Assembly: GCA_040756575.1 (NCBI GenBank)
Contig: JBFLYP010000006.1
Span: 1-64,000 of the forward strand
Direction: 5' to 3'
DNA length: 64,000 nt
Source: DTYU01 sp040756575
GTDB lineage: Bacteria; Bacillota; Desulfotomaculia; Desulfotomaculales; Ammonificaceae
Shown here: one piece after another, positions 41,759 through 50,344 of the stretch
How the letters are laid out: every line of letters starts with the position of its first letter
Position numbering within the stretch: position 1 is the stretch's first letter
The notes under the pieces: generated by a model
The model's input: only the letters and a program-made list of their open reading frames with translations
Databases searched by the model: none
Told to the model about the DNA's origin: nothing
Translations under genes and position numbers: made by a program

Positions 41759-43704
41759 CCGCTTGTTGGTACAATGTTTTGTACCAGGCCCCGCCATACA
41801 GTCCGGTTCCCTCCAAGGCGTTTGGCGGTATAAAGCGCGTTGTCCGCGGTGAGGAGCAGCTCGTGAACGGTTTGGGCGTCATCAGGGTAAACCGCGACCC
41901 CGATGCTTACTGTCGGAAGGAGCTGGTTCTCCCCTGCGGCTTCCAACAGGCGCCTCAGCCGCTCCGCTACCGCGATCCCACCCCGGGCGTCAGCCTCCAC
42001 CACCAGCACCACAAACTCTTCACCCCCGTATCGGGCAGCGACATCGCTCTCACGCACGGCCTGTTGGATAATCGACCCCATCTTCCGCAGGCATTCGTCT
42101 CCAGCCAGGTGGCCGAAGGTGTCATTGTAATCCTTAAAATTGTCTGCGTCAAAAAGCAGAACCGCGCATTTGCTATTATACCTGCGGCAGCGCTTGAGCT
42201 CCAAGTCCAGGAATGCAAAGAACTTGTGGCGGTTGTAAAGACCGGTAAGTGCGTCTCGTTCTGCCATCGTTTTCACCTTTTGGTACAGGCGAACGTTTTC
42301 TACCACCACGCCGATCTGGTTCCCCACAGCCTCCAAAACCTCCCGTTCCACGGGACACATCTGACGTTCCTGCTTCCGGAACAGGATCAAAACGCCTTCG
42401 ATCTTCGTTTTGTGCCTCAACGGCACAACAGCGCCAAAGGAAAAACCGCTGGAAGCGAAGAGCGGCGGGTTTAAAATCTCGGGCACGTCCGCCGCTCCAA
42501 AAACCAACAGATCGCCGGTGAAGGTAATGCACGGGGGCGTCTTAGAAGTATCGTCCTGTTCCGCCTTTAGGTAAGCTGCATACTCATCAGGAATCCCAAG
42601 GTAAGCGGAAAGGAAAAACCCTTCTTCGTTTTCTTTTTGGAGCAGAACGGCGCCCGCGTCCCAATCGGCTACCTCAACCACTTTTGCCAGGACTTCCTGC
42701 AGCACCATTTCGAGTTCAAGGGAGCGGGTGAGGGTCTCGGCAACGGCATTTAGGGTAGCCAGCCGGCGGTGGCTTTCTTCGATTTCACGGTTTTTCCGCG
42801 TCATTTCGCGGATTAGAAGTGTGTTTTCGATTGTAGTCGCTAATTGGCCGGCCAATTGCTGAGCAAGCGGAAAATCCTTGTCGCTGTACCTGCCTTTTTT
42901 ACGGCTGTAAAAACACAGGCCGCCGATCACCCCGCGGCTGGTAAGCAAGGGCACTAAAAGGAGGCAGTGTAGATTGGCCGCTGCCAAAGCGGGATCGGCC
43001 GTCAGTTCGGGAACTGCCTGAAGATCCTCTACCACGTCGGGCCGGCCGAGGTCCAGCTTGCTCTGCAGCACAAGATCGCTGGCGTGAAACGATTCTTCGG
43101 AAGCAACCGCTTCCCCGTCCCGGATAAACGCGAGTACATCTATTTTCTTGTGGTTCTTGACCAGCACCTTCATCCAATCAAAATCTATCGGCCCCTTGAC
43201 CAATTGGTATAAATCGTCACAGAACTCCCGGTTTTCAAGGCTTAAGGCGATGATCCGGTTAAGGGTGGTAATAAGGAACCGCCGCTGGTCCAACATCTCC
43301 TCCCGCCCCGCAAGGTTGGCCAGCGCAAGGGCAAAGACGGCCTTCATGTTGTTCAGCTCTTGTTCCACTGCATGCAGGCTTTCATTTGTCCTAACCAATA
43401 GAACCCCTACTTCCCGTTGGGCAACGAACAATGGTATTGCCAATTCATCTGCCGCTAACACAGGGCACCGCTTCTGCAGCGCCAATCCGGCAAGCGTTGC
43501 TCCGCCGAGGGGAAGGCGTTTTGCCCTGTCATTGTCGGCCGTCAAACAAACGAGTACCCCTTCGCTCCGGTTGACCATGTACAATTCCACGCCTGTCGCT
43601 TTGGTAATACCGTTGACTGCCTCCACGACCAAATTGCCGATCCGGGCAGGATCCTCTGTGGAAACGAGTTCAGCGGTTAAGGAAGCCAAGTTAACGCCGG
43701 TCAT
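41755..43704 (-). CDS. GAF-GGDEF diguanylate cyclase
   Basis: 649 residues, no membrane segment. Several GAF-like sensor domains occupy ~10-480 (for example LVVEAVNGITKATGVELYMV, LLVPLLTSRGVIGGLCFYSRK, AVVPLRHKTKIEGVLILFRK). The C-terminal ~165 residues are a GGDEF domain: DALTGLYNRHKFFAFL, LFDADNFKDYNDTFGHLAGDECL and the active-site RYGGEEFVVL. GGEEF and the metal-binding Asp residues are intact, so it should synthesise c-di-GMP. An RxxD product-inhibition site is not obvious. Regulation would be through ligands of the GAF domains. Convergent with metF, overlapping four bases. Confidence 0.92.
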   Translation of the reverse strand: MTGVNLASLTAELVSTEDPARIGNLVVEAVNGITKATGVELYMVNRSEGVLVCLTADNDRAKRLPLGGATLAGLALQKRCPVLAADELAIPLFVAQREVGVLLVRTNESLHAVEQELNNMKAVFALALANLAGREEMLDQRRFLITTLNRIIALSLENREFCDDLYQLVKGPIDFDWMKVLVKNHKKIDVLAFIRDGEAVASEESFHASDLVLQSKLDLGRPDVVEDLQAVPELTADPALAAANLHCLLLVPLLTSRGVIGGLCFYSRKKGRYSDKDFPLAQQLAGQLATTIENTLLIREMTRKNREIEESHRRLATLNAVAETLTRSLELEMVLQEVLAKVVEVADWDAGAVLLQKENEEGFFLSAYLGIPDEYAAYLKAEQDDTSKTPPCITFTGDLLVFGAADVPEILNPPLFASSGFSFGAVVPLRHKTKIEGVLILFRKQERQMCPVEREVLEAVGNQIGVVVENVRLYQKVKTMAERDALTGLYNRHKFFAFLDLELKRCRRYNSKCAVLLFDADNFKDYNDTFGHLAGDECLRKMGSIIQQAVRESDVAARYGGEEFVVLVVEADARGGIAVAERLRRLLEAAGENQLLPTVSIGVAVYPDDAQTVHELLLTADNALYTAKRLGGNRTVWRGLVQNIVPTSG

Positions 43705-44181
43705 TTTTCAACACCCAAGTCGTTTTGAAACCGCCGCGTCAGTGGGCTTAGGGTTCAGTTTTATTCTTTATTTAACTTTCACACTCACCTTGCAGCTCAG
43801 GCATAAGTTCTAAAAAGCCGCTGGCGTTGTCCCCAGGAAAGCGTTCCTGCGCTGTGCCGCTCATTTTGGAAGTGAGAGGTTCGCTCAAAGCATCCATACG
43901 CCGATGTCTCACCTCATACCCCACACTTCCCGATACTCCGGGGGACAACGAACAGCACGGTTGCTGAACCACAATCGCAAAGTTGAGTTCCTTAATAGAT
44001 ACAATCGAATAAATTATGACACATTTTTAATGTTTTCACTTAAAACTTTTTTTCAACAGCGGCCGAGCTTGCAAGATTCCTCCAGAATCCAAACGGGCTT
44101 CTTTCCGCGGTTCGTTATTTGTGTTAGAATTTTGCTGATGTTCTTAAACGGGAGCCTTATCTTTTATGAATATCCCGCGAA
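43705..44181. other. Intergenic region between divergent genes
   Basis: Non-coding region between the GGDEF gene (minus) and the MazG-like gene (plus). It holds a heptamer-type repeat (listed next) and AT-rich sequence near 44000-44060. TAGAAT near 44125 could be a -10 for the plus-strand gene, without a good -35. Confidence 0.4.
43868..43931. repeat. Heptamer-type repeat upstream of the MazG-like gene
   Basis: GGAAGTGAGAGGT on the left and the 7-nt units ATGTCTC, ACCTCAT, ACCCCAC, ACTTCCC on the right form an imperfect inverted arrangement, like the rnpB insertion. The central hairpin seen at other sites is not preserved here. Confidence 0.4.
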
Positions 44182-44490
44182 ATGCAGGAGACGGTTGATG
44201 CCTGGATAAGCCAGTTTGAAGAGGGATACTGGCATCCCCTGACACTCCTGGCCCGTCTTATCGAGGAGGTCGGCGAACTCGCCCGGGAGATCAACCACTT
44301 CTACGGCGAGAAACCTAAAAAGCCGGAAGAGCCGTCAAAGGATATCGCCCTTGAAATAGGCGACATACTGTTCATTCTCGTTTGTTATGCAAATTCGCTT
44401 GGAATAAACCTGGAGGAAGCGTTCCTGGACACGATGGCAAAGTACAGGCAGCGTGACAGCGAACGCTGGACAAAGAAGTTTACAGAATAA
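44182..44490 (+). CDS. MazG-like nucleotide pyrophosphohydrolase
   Basis: 102 residues, an all-alpha NTP pyrophosphatase of the YpjD/MazG type. Metal-binding residues are in EEVGELAREI and EIGDILFILVCYANSLGI (the E-x2-E and E-x2-D pattern). The N-terminus MQETVDAWISQFEEGYW is characteristic. It likely hydrolyses noncanonical NTPs as a housecleaning enzyme. There is no strong ribosome site. Followed after about 120 bases by the DUF1015 gene. Confidence 0.9.
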   Translation: MQETVDAWISQFEEGYWHPLTLLARLIEEVGELAREINHFYGEKPKKPEEPSKDIALEIGDILFILVCYANSLGINLEEAFLDTMAKYRQRDSERWTKKFTE

Positions 44491-44614
44491 GGATAACAAG
44501 TGATCGAGCAGCCCTGAAGGGATAAAAAGGCTCCCGGGCGGCGGGTAAAGAGTGACAGACGGTTGGGAACACCAAAAGAGGAATTCCGGGCTGCAGCAGG
44601 AGGTTATGGTTTTA

Positions 44615-45892
44615 GTGCCGATTATCACACCAATCAAGGGCTGGCGTTACAGCGACCACATCAGTGACATGGCCGCGGTGATTGCACCCCCGTATGATGT
44701 AATCGACGAAACAAAGCAGAAGCAGTTATACGCCCGTCATCCTTACAACATTGTCCGGCTTGAGTGCGGCCTTCCGCTTCCCGGTGACGACGCTGCAAAT
44801 AACCCCTATACCCGCGCCGCGAAATTTTTCCAAAAATGGCGCCGGGAGGGTGTTTTAGTCAAAGAAACCCGGCCCGCGCTTTACTTTTACGAACAATCAT
44901 TCACCTTTGCCGGCAGATATCTCACCCGCCGCGGCTTCTTTTGCGGCCTAAAGCTCGAAACCTACGGCAAACAGGTACTCCCGCATGAAGAAACGACTCC
45001 AGCGGCAAAGGCAGATCGCCTGCAGCTTCTCAGGGCATGCCGGGCTAATTTCTCACCGGTGTGGGGACTGTACACAGAACCTGAGAGAGCCGTTATCGAC
45101 CTTCTTGCTTCCGCTTCCAAGGAAGAACCGCTCTACGCTTTCACCTGCGCTGAAAAACATACCCATCGCCTTTGGGCGGTTACGGACGAGCTTACCATAG
45201 CGCGGGTCACCGACCGATTGGCCGGCAGGCGGGTGTTCATCGCCGACGGACACCACCGGTTTGAGACCAGCCTGCAGTACGCCGCGGAGCGAAGAATGGC
45301 GGAGAAACCGATAGGACAAGCACCTTATGACTATATCCTCTCCTTTCTCGTTAACGCTTACGATCCTGGGCTGGTGATACTTTCCACCCACCGTCTCGTC
45401 AAAGCACCCGCCGGTTTTACGCTATCCGCTTTTCTCGCCGCAATAAAGGACTACTTTGTTGTTGCGGCGGAACAGAAGGAACGGTTAGCGTCATTGGACG
45501 GGCGTTATTCCTTTGGGTTGTATGCCGGGAATAACCGGTGTTACCGCCTGACCTTGAAAAAGGGCCTTGATCCGGCCGGTCTCCTCAAGGACGCCGGATC
45601 TTCCGAGCGAAAGCGGTTAGCGGTCGGCGTGCTTCACGGCTTGATTCTGGAAAAATACTTAAAAATCGGCGCCAATGAATGTAGCGCAGCAAAAAGAATC
45701 TCTTTTACACATGACCCGGCGGAAGCATACGACCTGGTTGACAGCGGGGCCTGGGACCTGGCTTTTTTTCTCAGACCGCCGGACGTGAAGGAACTAATAT
45801 CGATCGCGGAAGCCGGGGAAAGAATGCCGCAAAAGTCTACTTATTTTTACCCGAAGATTCCTACCGGATTGGTGTTCTATTCATTTGATTGA
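44615..45892 (+). CDS. DUF1015-family protein
   Basis: About 425 residues of a conserved family without an established function, common in anaerobes. Typical segments: PIITPIKGWRYSDHISDMAA (start), VIAPPYDVIDETKQ, NIVRLECGLP, the tract FIADGHHRFETSLQYA and YILSFLVNAYDPGLVILSTHR. The GTG at 44615 gives the family-like (M)PIITPIKG start with AGGAGG 11 bases upstream; an ATG at 44606 sits too close to that site. No signal peptide or membrane segment. The ADGHHRF motif suggests a catalytic or metal site, but the reaction is unknown. Confidence 0.88.
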   Translation: MPIITPIKGWRYSDHISDMAAVIAPPYDVIDETKQKQLYARHPYNIVRLECGLPLPGDDAANNPYTRAAKFFQKWRREGVLVKETRPALYFYEQSFTFAGRYLTRRGFFCGLKLETYGKQVLPHEETTPAAKADRLQLLRACRANFSPVWGLYTEPERAVIDLLASASKEEPLYAFTCAEKHTHRLWAVTDELTIARVTDRLAGRRVFIADGHHRFETSLQYAAERRMAEKPIGQAPYDYILSFLVNAYDPGLVILSTHRLVKAPAGFTLSAFLAAIKDYFVVAAEQKERLASLDGRYSFGLYAGNNRCYRLTLKKGLDPAGLLKDAGSSERKRLAVGVLHGLILEKYLKIGANECSAAKRISFTHDPAEAYDLVDSGAWDLAFFLRPPDVKELISIAEAGERMPQKSTYFYPKIPTGLVFYSFD

Positions 45893-45937
45893 CAAATAAT
45901 TTATCTGGACTTACGCTATTAGCTGTGCTATATATTA

Positions 45938-45957
45938 TTTTGGGCATATGCCTAAAA
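45938..45957. promoter_or_regulatory. 20-bp near-perfect palindrome upstream of mrp
   Basis: TTTTGGGCATATGCCTAAAA is palindromic except for one symmetric mismatch pair. It lies 22 bases ahead of the Mrp start codon, directly downstream of TATATT, where a bound protein would block transcription. The regulator is unknown. Confidence 0.6.
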
Positions 45958-45979
45958 TTATTCAGCCGGGGTGATTAAA

Positions 45980-46864
45980 GTGCCTACTGTCGAAGAATGC
46001 GAAAAAGCAGGGAAAAGCTGTAACACCTGCGGGGAAAAAGGAACCTGCGATTCGGCGGAAAAGATAATAGCACCGCCCCACAAGCTTTCCCGGGTAAAAA
46101 ACGTCATTGCGGTCATGAGCGGCAAGGGCGGTGTCGGCAAGTCATCAGTAACGGCCCTTTTAGCTGCCACCCTCGCACGCCGGGGAAATCGCATCGGGAT
46201 ACTTGACGCGGACATCACCGGACCAAGCATTCCAAAGCTGTTCGGCCTAAAGGAGCGGGTGGACGGTGCCGAGTTTGGGGTTTATATTCCTAAGACAAGT
46301 CTCTTAGGCATTTTTGTGATGTCGACCAATCTTTTTCTCGAGCGCGAGGACGATCCGGTCATCTGGCGCGGCCCGATTCTCGCCAATGTAATCAAGCAGT
46401 TCTGGTCGGATGTTGCGTGGGGCAAGCTTGATTACCTCATCGTCGACCTCCCCCCGGGGACCGGAGACGTCCCGTTGACAGTAATGCAATCACTGCCCCT
46501 CGAGGGTGTGATTATCGTCTCCTCGCCCCAGGATCTGGCGGTGATGGTGGTGCGGAAGGCCATCAAAATGACCGAAATGATGAAGGTACCGATCCTGGGA
46601 CTGATCGAAAACATGACCTGGATCACCTGCCCGGAGTGCGGCGAAAGAATCTTCGCCTTCGGCGAGCCCCAGGGTGAAGCGGTTGCCCGGGATACCGGCG
46701 TGGAACTGTTAGCGAGCCTGCCGCTTGATCCGGAGCTCAGCCGCCTCAGTGACGCCGGCAGGATCGAAGAATACCAACCCACGGGGCTGGAACATCTGCC
46801 GGAAATCCTGCAGCAAAGGTTTGAGTCCTCGTCCAAAACGGCCCGGATGCTTTTCAGGAAGTAA
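45980..46864 (+). CDS. Mrp/NBP35-type Fe-S cluster carrier ATPase
   Basis: A deviant-Walker P-loop ATPase of about 295 residues that carries [4Fe-4S] clusters to apo-proteins. N-terminal CNTCGEKGTC, P-loop VMSGKGGVGKSSVTALLAA, switch ILDADITGPSIPKLFG, IVDLPPGTGDVPLT, and the cluster-bridging CPECG in ENMTWITCPECGERIF. The GTG at 45980 is chosen with GGGGTG upstream; a GTG three codons earlier is the alternative. A palindrome in front suggests specific repression, and a terminator follows. Well suited to a genome region rich in Fe-S enzymes. Confidence 0.93.
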   Translation: MPTVEECEKAGKSCNTCGEKGTCDSAEKIIAPPHKLSRVKNVIAVMSGKGGVGKSSVTALLAATLARRGNRIGILDADITGPSIPKLFGLKERVDGAEFGVYIPKTSLLGIFVMSTNLFLEREDDPVIWRGPILANVIKQFWSDVAWGKLDYLIVDLPPGTGDVPLTVMQSLPLEGVIIVSSPQDLAVMVVRKAIKMTEMMKVPILGLIENMTWITCPECGERIFAFGEPQGEAVARDTGVELLASLPLDPELSRLSDAGRIEEYQPTGLEHLPEILQQRFESSSKTARMLFRK

Positions 46865-46927
46865 CGGATTCTCGCTCTCTACTCAATTTGGGTTGTGGCT
46901 TTTATGGGCCGCTTATTTGCGATCAAA

Positions 46928-46957
46928 AACTCCCGCTGGAGTATCCTGACGGGAGTT
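46928..46957 (+). terminator. Terminator after mrp
   Basis: AACTCCCG / CGGGAGTT stem with a 14-nt loop, followed by CTTATTTG. It lies about 65 bases after the mrp stop. The T-tract is short. Confidence 0.6.
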
Positions 46958-46966
46958 CTTATTTGA

Positions 46967-47010
46967 GACTTCCGGCTTCTGATTTCGGGCTTCCGACTTC
47001 CGACCTCTGA
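46967..47010. repeat. Heptamer tandem repeat between mrp and flxA
   Basis: Six consecutive 7-nt units on the plus strand: ACTTCCG, GCTTCTG, ATTTCGG, GCTTCCG, ACTTCCG, ACCTCTG. The opposite arm and the central hairpin are missing, so this is a half-element of the family found in rnpB and between the tRNA genes. Confidence 0.6.
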
Positions 47011-47012
47011 AT

Positions 47013-47855
47013 TTAATACTCTTGGGGAAGCTCCTGTAGTTCGGACAGGCTGAAAACCGGGCCGTCCCGGCAGACGAACCTCGCGCCGACGTTGCAGCGC
47101 CCGCACTTGCCGATGCCGCACTTCATCCGCATCTCAAGCGTGGTGTAAACCTGTTCTTCCTTGAAGCCTAACTTGGACAGCCCCTTTACCGTGAACTTGA
47201 TCATGATCGGCGGGCCGCAGATTGCCACGAACTTGTTTTCGGGGGAGGGGCTGACCTCTTCCACGTACGCAGGCACAAAACCCACGTGCCCGTCCCAGCC
47301 TTCCTCCGGCGCATCAATCGTCGTCCACACCGTGACGCCCTCAGCCTCGGGCCAGGTGCGAAAGACCTCCTCCTTATAACAGAGGTCTCCGTAAGAGCGG
47401 GCGCCGTATATCACCTCGATCTTCCCGTAATCTTTCCGGTTTTCCGGCGCCAGGATAAAATTGACGAGCGGCCGCAAAGGCGCAAGTCCGATCCCGCCTC
47501 CTATAACAAGGAGGTCCTTTCCGCGCATCTCCCTATACGGGAAATGGTTGCCATAAGGACCACGCACCCCGATCTTCGCCCCGGGCTCAAGCTGGTGGAG
47601 CGCGCTCGTGACCTTACCGGCCCGGCGGATGCTGAACTCCAGCCAGTCCCGGCAGGTAGGGGTGGAGGCAAGACAGAACATCGCTTCGCCGACACCGAAT
47701 ACCGACACCATCGCCGTCTGCCCCGGTTCGTGTTTCCACGCAGCCATCTCGTCCGGATCGTCCAGGATCACCCTGAAGGTCTTAACGTCACCGGTCTCGC
47801 GGATTATATCAATAACGGTGGCTATCTTAGGCAGGAGCGGGTTTTGTGTCTTCAT
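47013..47855 (-). CDS. flxA: FlxA-like NAD(P)H:flavin oxidoreductase subunit
   Basis: 280 residues of the ferredoxin-NADP reductase/AsrB type: FAD-binding barrel (~10-110, GPYGNHFPY), NAD(P)-binding domain (LLVIGGGIGLAPLRPLVNFIL, YGARSYGDLCYKEE, ICGPPIMIKF) and a C-terminal [2Fe-2S] motif, MKCGIGKCGRCNVG...FVC. In FlxABCD-HdrABC complexes this subunit oxidises NADH. It is the last gene of the hdrCBA-flxDCBA set and overlaps flxB by four bases. Confidence 0.88.
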   Translation of the reverse strand: MKTQNPLLPKIATVIDIIRETGDVKTFRVILDDPDEMAAWKHEPGQTAMVSVFGVGEAMFCLASTPTCRDWLEFSIRRAGKVTSALHQLEPGAKIGVRGPYGNHFPYREMRGKDLLVIGGGIGLAPLRPLVNFILAPENRKDYGKIEVIYGARSYGDLCYKEEVFRTWPEAEGVTVWTTIDAPEEGWDGHVGFVPAYVEEVSPSPENKFVAICGPPIMIKFTVKGLSKLGFKEEQVYTTLEMRMKCGIGKCGRCNVGARFVCRDGPVFSLSELQELPQEY

Positions 47856-48877
47856 TCGCTCAGCCCCCTGACGGTTGCAATAACTTCACGGATGTCTATG
47901 TTGACCGGGCACAGTGCCACACACCTGCCGCACCCGACACACCCTTCAATTCCGTAACGGTCATAGTTATACTTGATCTTGTGGAAGAACCTGTTCCGGA
48001 GCCGCTGGTACAGCTCATGCCGGGGGTTATGCCCGCTTGTGTGGAGGGTGTAATCCCGGAAAAGGCATGAGTCCCAGCACCTCAGCCGCTCCCCCTCGCT
48101 ACCGGAGTTAACGTCCGTTATATCAAAGCAATGGCAGGTGGGGCATACGTAAGTGCATATCCCGCAGCCAAGGCAGCGCCTGCTCAGCTCCTCCCAATAG
48201 GGGTGGTCGAAAACCCCTGCCATCTTGGCCGGAAGGACGCCTTGATCCACCCCCACGGAGCACTGCGCGGCGATTGCCTCCTTCCTCGCCTTTTTTACTT
48301 CCTCCAGCCCCGCCACTTTTTCCTCCGAGAACTCCTGGTACTTGGCGGCTAATTCCTTCCCCTTAGGGGTCAAAACCTCTACGAGGTACGCCGCGCCGAT
48401 ATCCGTAAGGTGGATGTCGGCCCCTTCACCGCCGACCGGCGAGATTCCGAAGGCGGTGCAGAAGCACTCCGGACGGCCGGCAGTGCAGCTCATCCCAATA
48501 AGAGCCGTATTCTTCCGCCTGGCGGCATAATACCGGTCGGCCGGCTCCGCAAGAAAAACGGCGTCAAGCACCGCGAGGCTCCGAATGTCGCAAGGGTGGA
48601 GCCCATAGAGAACCGCATTTTTCTCGGTCACAAGCTCCTCGAGCAGAAGCTGCCCCCCCGCCGTATTGTACCGGCAAATGGCCTCTGTCTGTTGGAAAAA
48701 CCAGTCTTTGGGCGGTAAAACACTCCTCCCGGGGTTCAGTTCTATCTCCGAAACCGAGCTCACCGGCCGGTAAATCAGAAGACCATCCTCCCTCACCGGG
48801 GCCACGAGTAGGGAGCTCTCCATCAAACGCTCAAGAAAAGACGGGAGTTTATCCTTCTTCAGCAGCTTAGATTCCAT
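47852..48877 (-). CDS. flxB: FlxB-like dicluster ferredoxin (AsrA type)
   Basis: 341 residues. An N-terminal domain with several Cys (LHPCDIRSLAVLDAVF, MSCTAGRPECFC) is typical of the anaerobic sulfite reductase A/FlxB family, and two C-terminal [4Fe-4S] motifs follow: CLGCGICTYVCPTCHC and CVGCGRCVALCPV. Passes electrons between FlxA and the other iron-sulfur subunits. Starts 49 bases after flxC and overlaps flxA. Confidence 0.85.
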   Translation of the reverse strand: MESKLLKKDKLPSFLERLMESSLLVAPVREDGLLIYRPVSSVSEIELNPGRSVLPPKDWFFQQTEAICRYNTAGGQLLLEELVTEKNAVLYGLHPCDIRSLAVLDAVFLAEPADRYYAARRKNTALIGMSCTAGRPECFCTAFGISPVGGEGADIHLTDIGAAYLVEVLTPKGKELAAKYQEFSEEKVAGLEEVKKARKEAIAAQCSVGVDQGVLPAKMAGVFDHPYWEELSRRCLGCGICTYVCPTCHCFDITDVNSGSEGERLRCWDSCLFRDYTLHTSGHNPRHELYQRLRNRFFHKIKYNYDRYGIEGCVGCGRCVALCPVNIDIREVIATVRGLSE

Positions 48878-48926
48878 TTCTCAGACTCCTGACCGTGTAT
48901 ATGTTCAGTGAACTCCGTCAGGCGCT

Positions 48927-49892
48927 TTATGCGAATTCATCCGGGTCCGCGGGTGAGTATGTGCACAGAACTCCGCACGCGTCAGCCGGTGCCTCGCCGA
49001 ACAACTCCTTAATATCCTTAGTAAGTTTGTTATTCAAGAGCATAAGCGGTATCCCAACCGGACACACCCGCTCGCACTCGGCGCAGCCGGCGCAACGCCC
49101 CGCAACGTGAAAAGCCCTGATAAGATGGTAGTGGAAGTTGTCCGGCAGGGTCTTGGCCTTGGTTAACCACATAGCGCCCTGCTGCCACCCCGGCACCGCC
49201 TGCTCAAAGGAACATTCCGTGCAGCTGCAAGCGGGACAGACCTGACGGCACGCATAGCACCGCAGGCAACGGCGGATAAGTCTTTCCCAGTAGGCCGCTT
49301 TCCCTGCAGCCTCGAGCGCTTCGATTTCTTTGACCTCTTTAAACGGGTCCCGTTCAGGGTCGGCTACGGGGGGCGCCTCTTTGCCGAGCATTATATCAAC
49401 GCTGGCCGGATTATTTTTTGCACAGACTTGGCACTTTGCCATCACGTACAGTTTCTTCTCAAAAACGTGCTCGCCCTGTCCGGTCCTTATAACCAAGGCA
49501 TTTTGCCGGTCTTCAACCGCCTCGATCCGGGCGGCGGGGGGAAGTTCCGCAAGGACCCGGTTCCTGTCTATCATCCCGCCGCACGGGACGCCTACCACGG
49601 TTATTTTTGTGCGGTCAAGGTGCCGCTCCTGAACCAGCCTGCTCACAGCGCCGTTGTCGCACCCCTTGACCACCACTGCAACCCTCTTGTTCGGATACCG
49701 GATAAGGTACTTGACCAGGTTATGCACGCAAAACGTATTGAAAACGAGATCATCCACCTCTTCCGGCCGGGCGGCAAAAAAGGGCCGCGCTGAAACCGGG
49801 ATACTGCCGGCGGCATAACCGATGAAAAACTCGATTCCCTCCTTGAGCAACCGGGCCGCTTCTCGCCGGAGGATTTCAGTTATCTCCTTCAC
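48927..49892 (-). CDS. flxC: FlxC-like iron-sulfur subunit
   Basis: 321 residues. The N-terminal part (FIGYAAGSIPVSARPFFA, NKRVAVVVKGCDNGAVSRLV, GVPCGGMIDRNRV) resembles the F420-hydrogenase beta/4Fe-4S family, and C-terminal clusters are CLRCYACRQVCPACSC and CAGCAECERVCPV. In Flx-Hdr operons such a protein completes the electron wire. Overlaps flxD by four bases, so the order of subunits is translationally fixed. Confidence 0.83.
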   Translation of the reverse strand: MKEITEILRREAARLLKEGIEFFIGYAAGSIPVSARPFFAARPEEVDDLVFNTFCVHNLVKYLIRYPNKRVAVVVKGCDNGAVSRLVQERHLDRTKITVVGVPCGGMIDRNRVLAELPPAARIEAVEDRQNALVIRTGQGEHVFEKKLYVMAKCQVCAKNNPASVDIMLGKEAPPVADPERDPFKEVKEIEALEAAGKAAYWERLIRRCLRCYACRQVCPACSCTECSFEQAVPGWQQGAMWLTKAKTLPDNFHYHLIRAFHVAGRCAGCAECERVCPVGIPLMLLNNKLTKDIKELFGEAPADACGVLCTYSPADPDEFA

Positions 49893-50344
49893 TTTATCTC
49901 CCTCATTCGAATGTTGGGACCAAGGTATGCCAACTCATCGACCATTTCTTTTATTGTATCGGCAAAGCGTGCGCCCTCGGCCGCCGAAACCCAGCGCACC
50001 TTGAGCCTCTCCGGTTCGTACCCGACGTACTCAAGCAGCCGCTTGAACAGCAGAAGCCGCCGCCGGGTGAAGTAGTTCCCGCTCACGTAGTGGCAGTCGC
50101 CCGGGTGGCACCCGGCCACCAGGACCCCGTCCGCCCCGCGCTGCAAGGCCCGCAGGATAAACTGCGGGTTGATACGGCTGGAGCAGGGCACCCGGATTAT
50201 CCGGACGTTGGGAGGGTACTTCAGCCTGCTCACCCCAGCCAGGTCCGCACCCGCGTAACTGCACCAGTTGCAGAGAAAGGCCACGATTTTAGGCTGCCAG
50301 ACTTTTTCTTTCGCTTCCATAACCTCGCTTTTGCTTACAGACAA
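49889..50344 (-). CDS. flxD: FlxD/MvhD-like electron-transfer subunit
   Basis: 151 residues of the MvhD family: FLCNWCSYAGADLAG, IRVPCSSRINPQFIL, GVLVAGCHPGDCHY, five conserved Cys that bind a [2Fe-2S] cluster. MvhD-like subunits dock the electron-input module (here FlxABC) to HdrA. Its start overlaps the end of hdrA by ten bases, in keeping with that interaction. Confidence 0.93.
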   Translation of the reverse strand: MSVSKSEVMEAKEKVWQPKIVAFLCNWCSYAGADLAGVSRLKYPPNVRIIRVPCSSRINPQFILRALQRGADGVLVAGCHPGDCHYVSGNYFTRRRLLLFKRLLEYVGYEPERLKVRWVSAAEGARFADTIKEMVDELAYLGPNIRMREIK

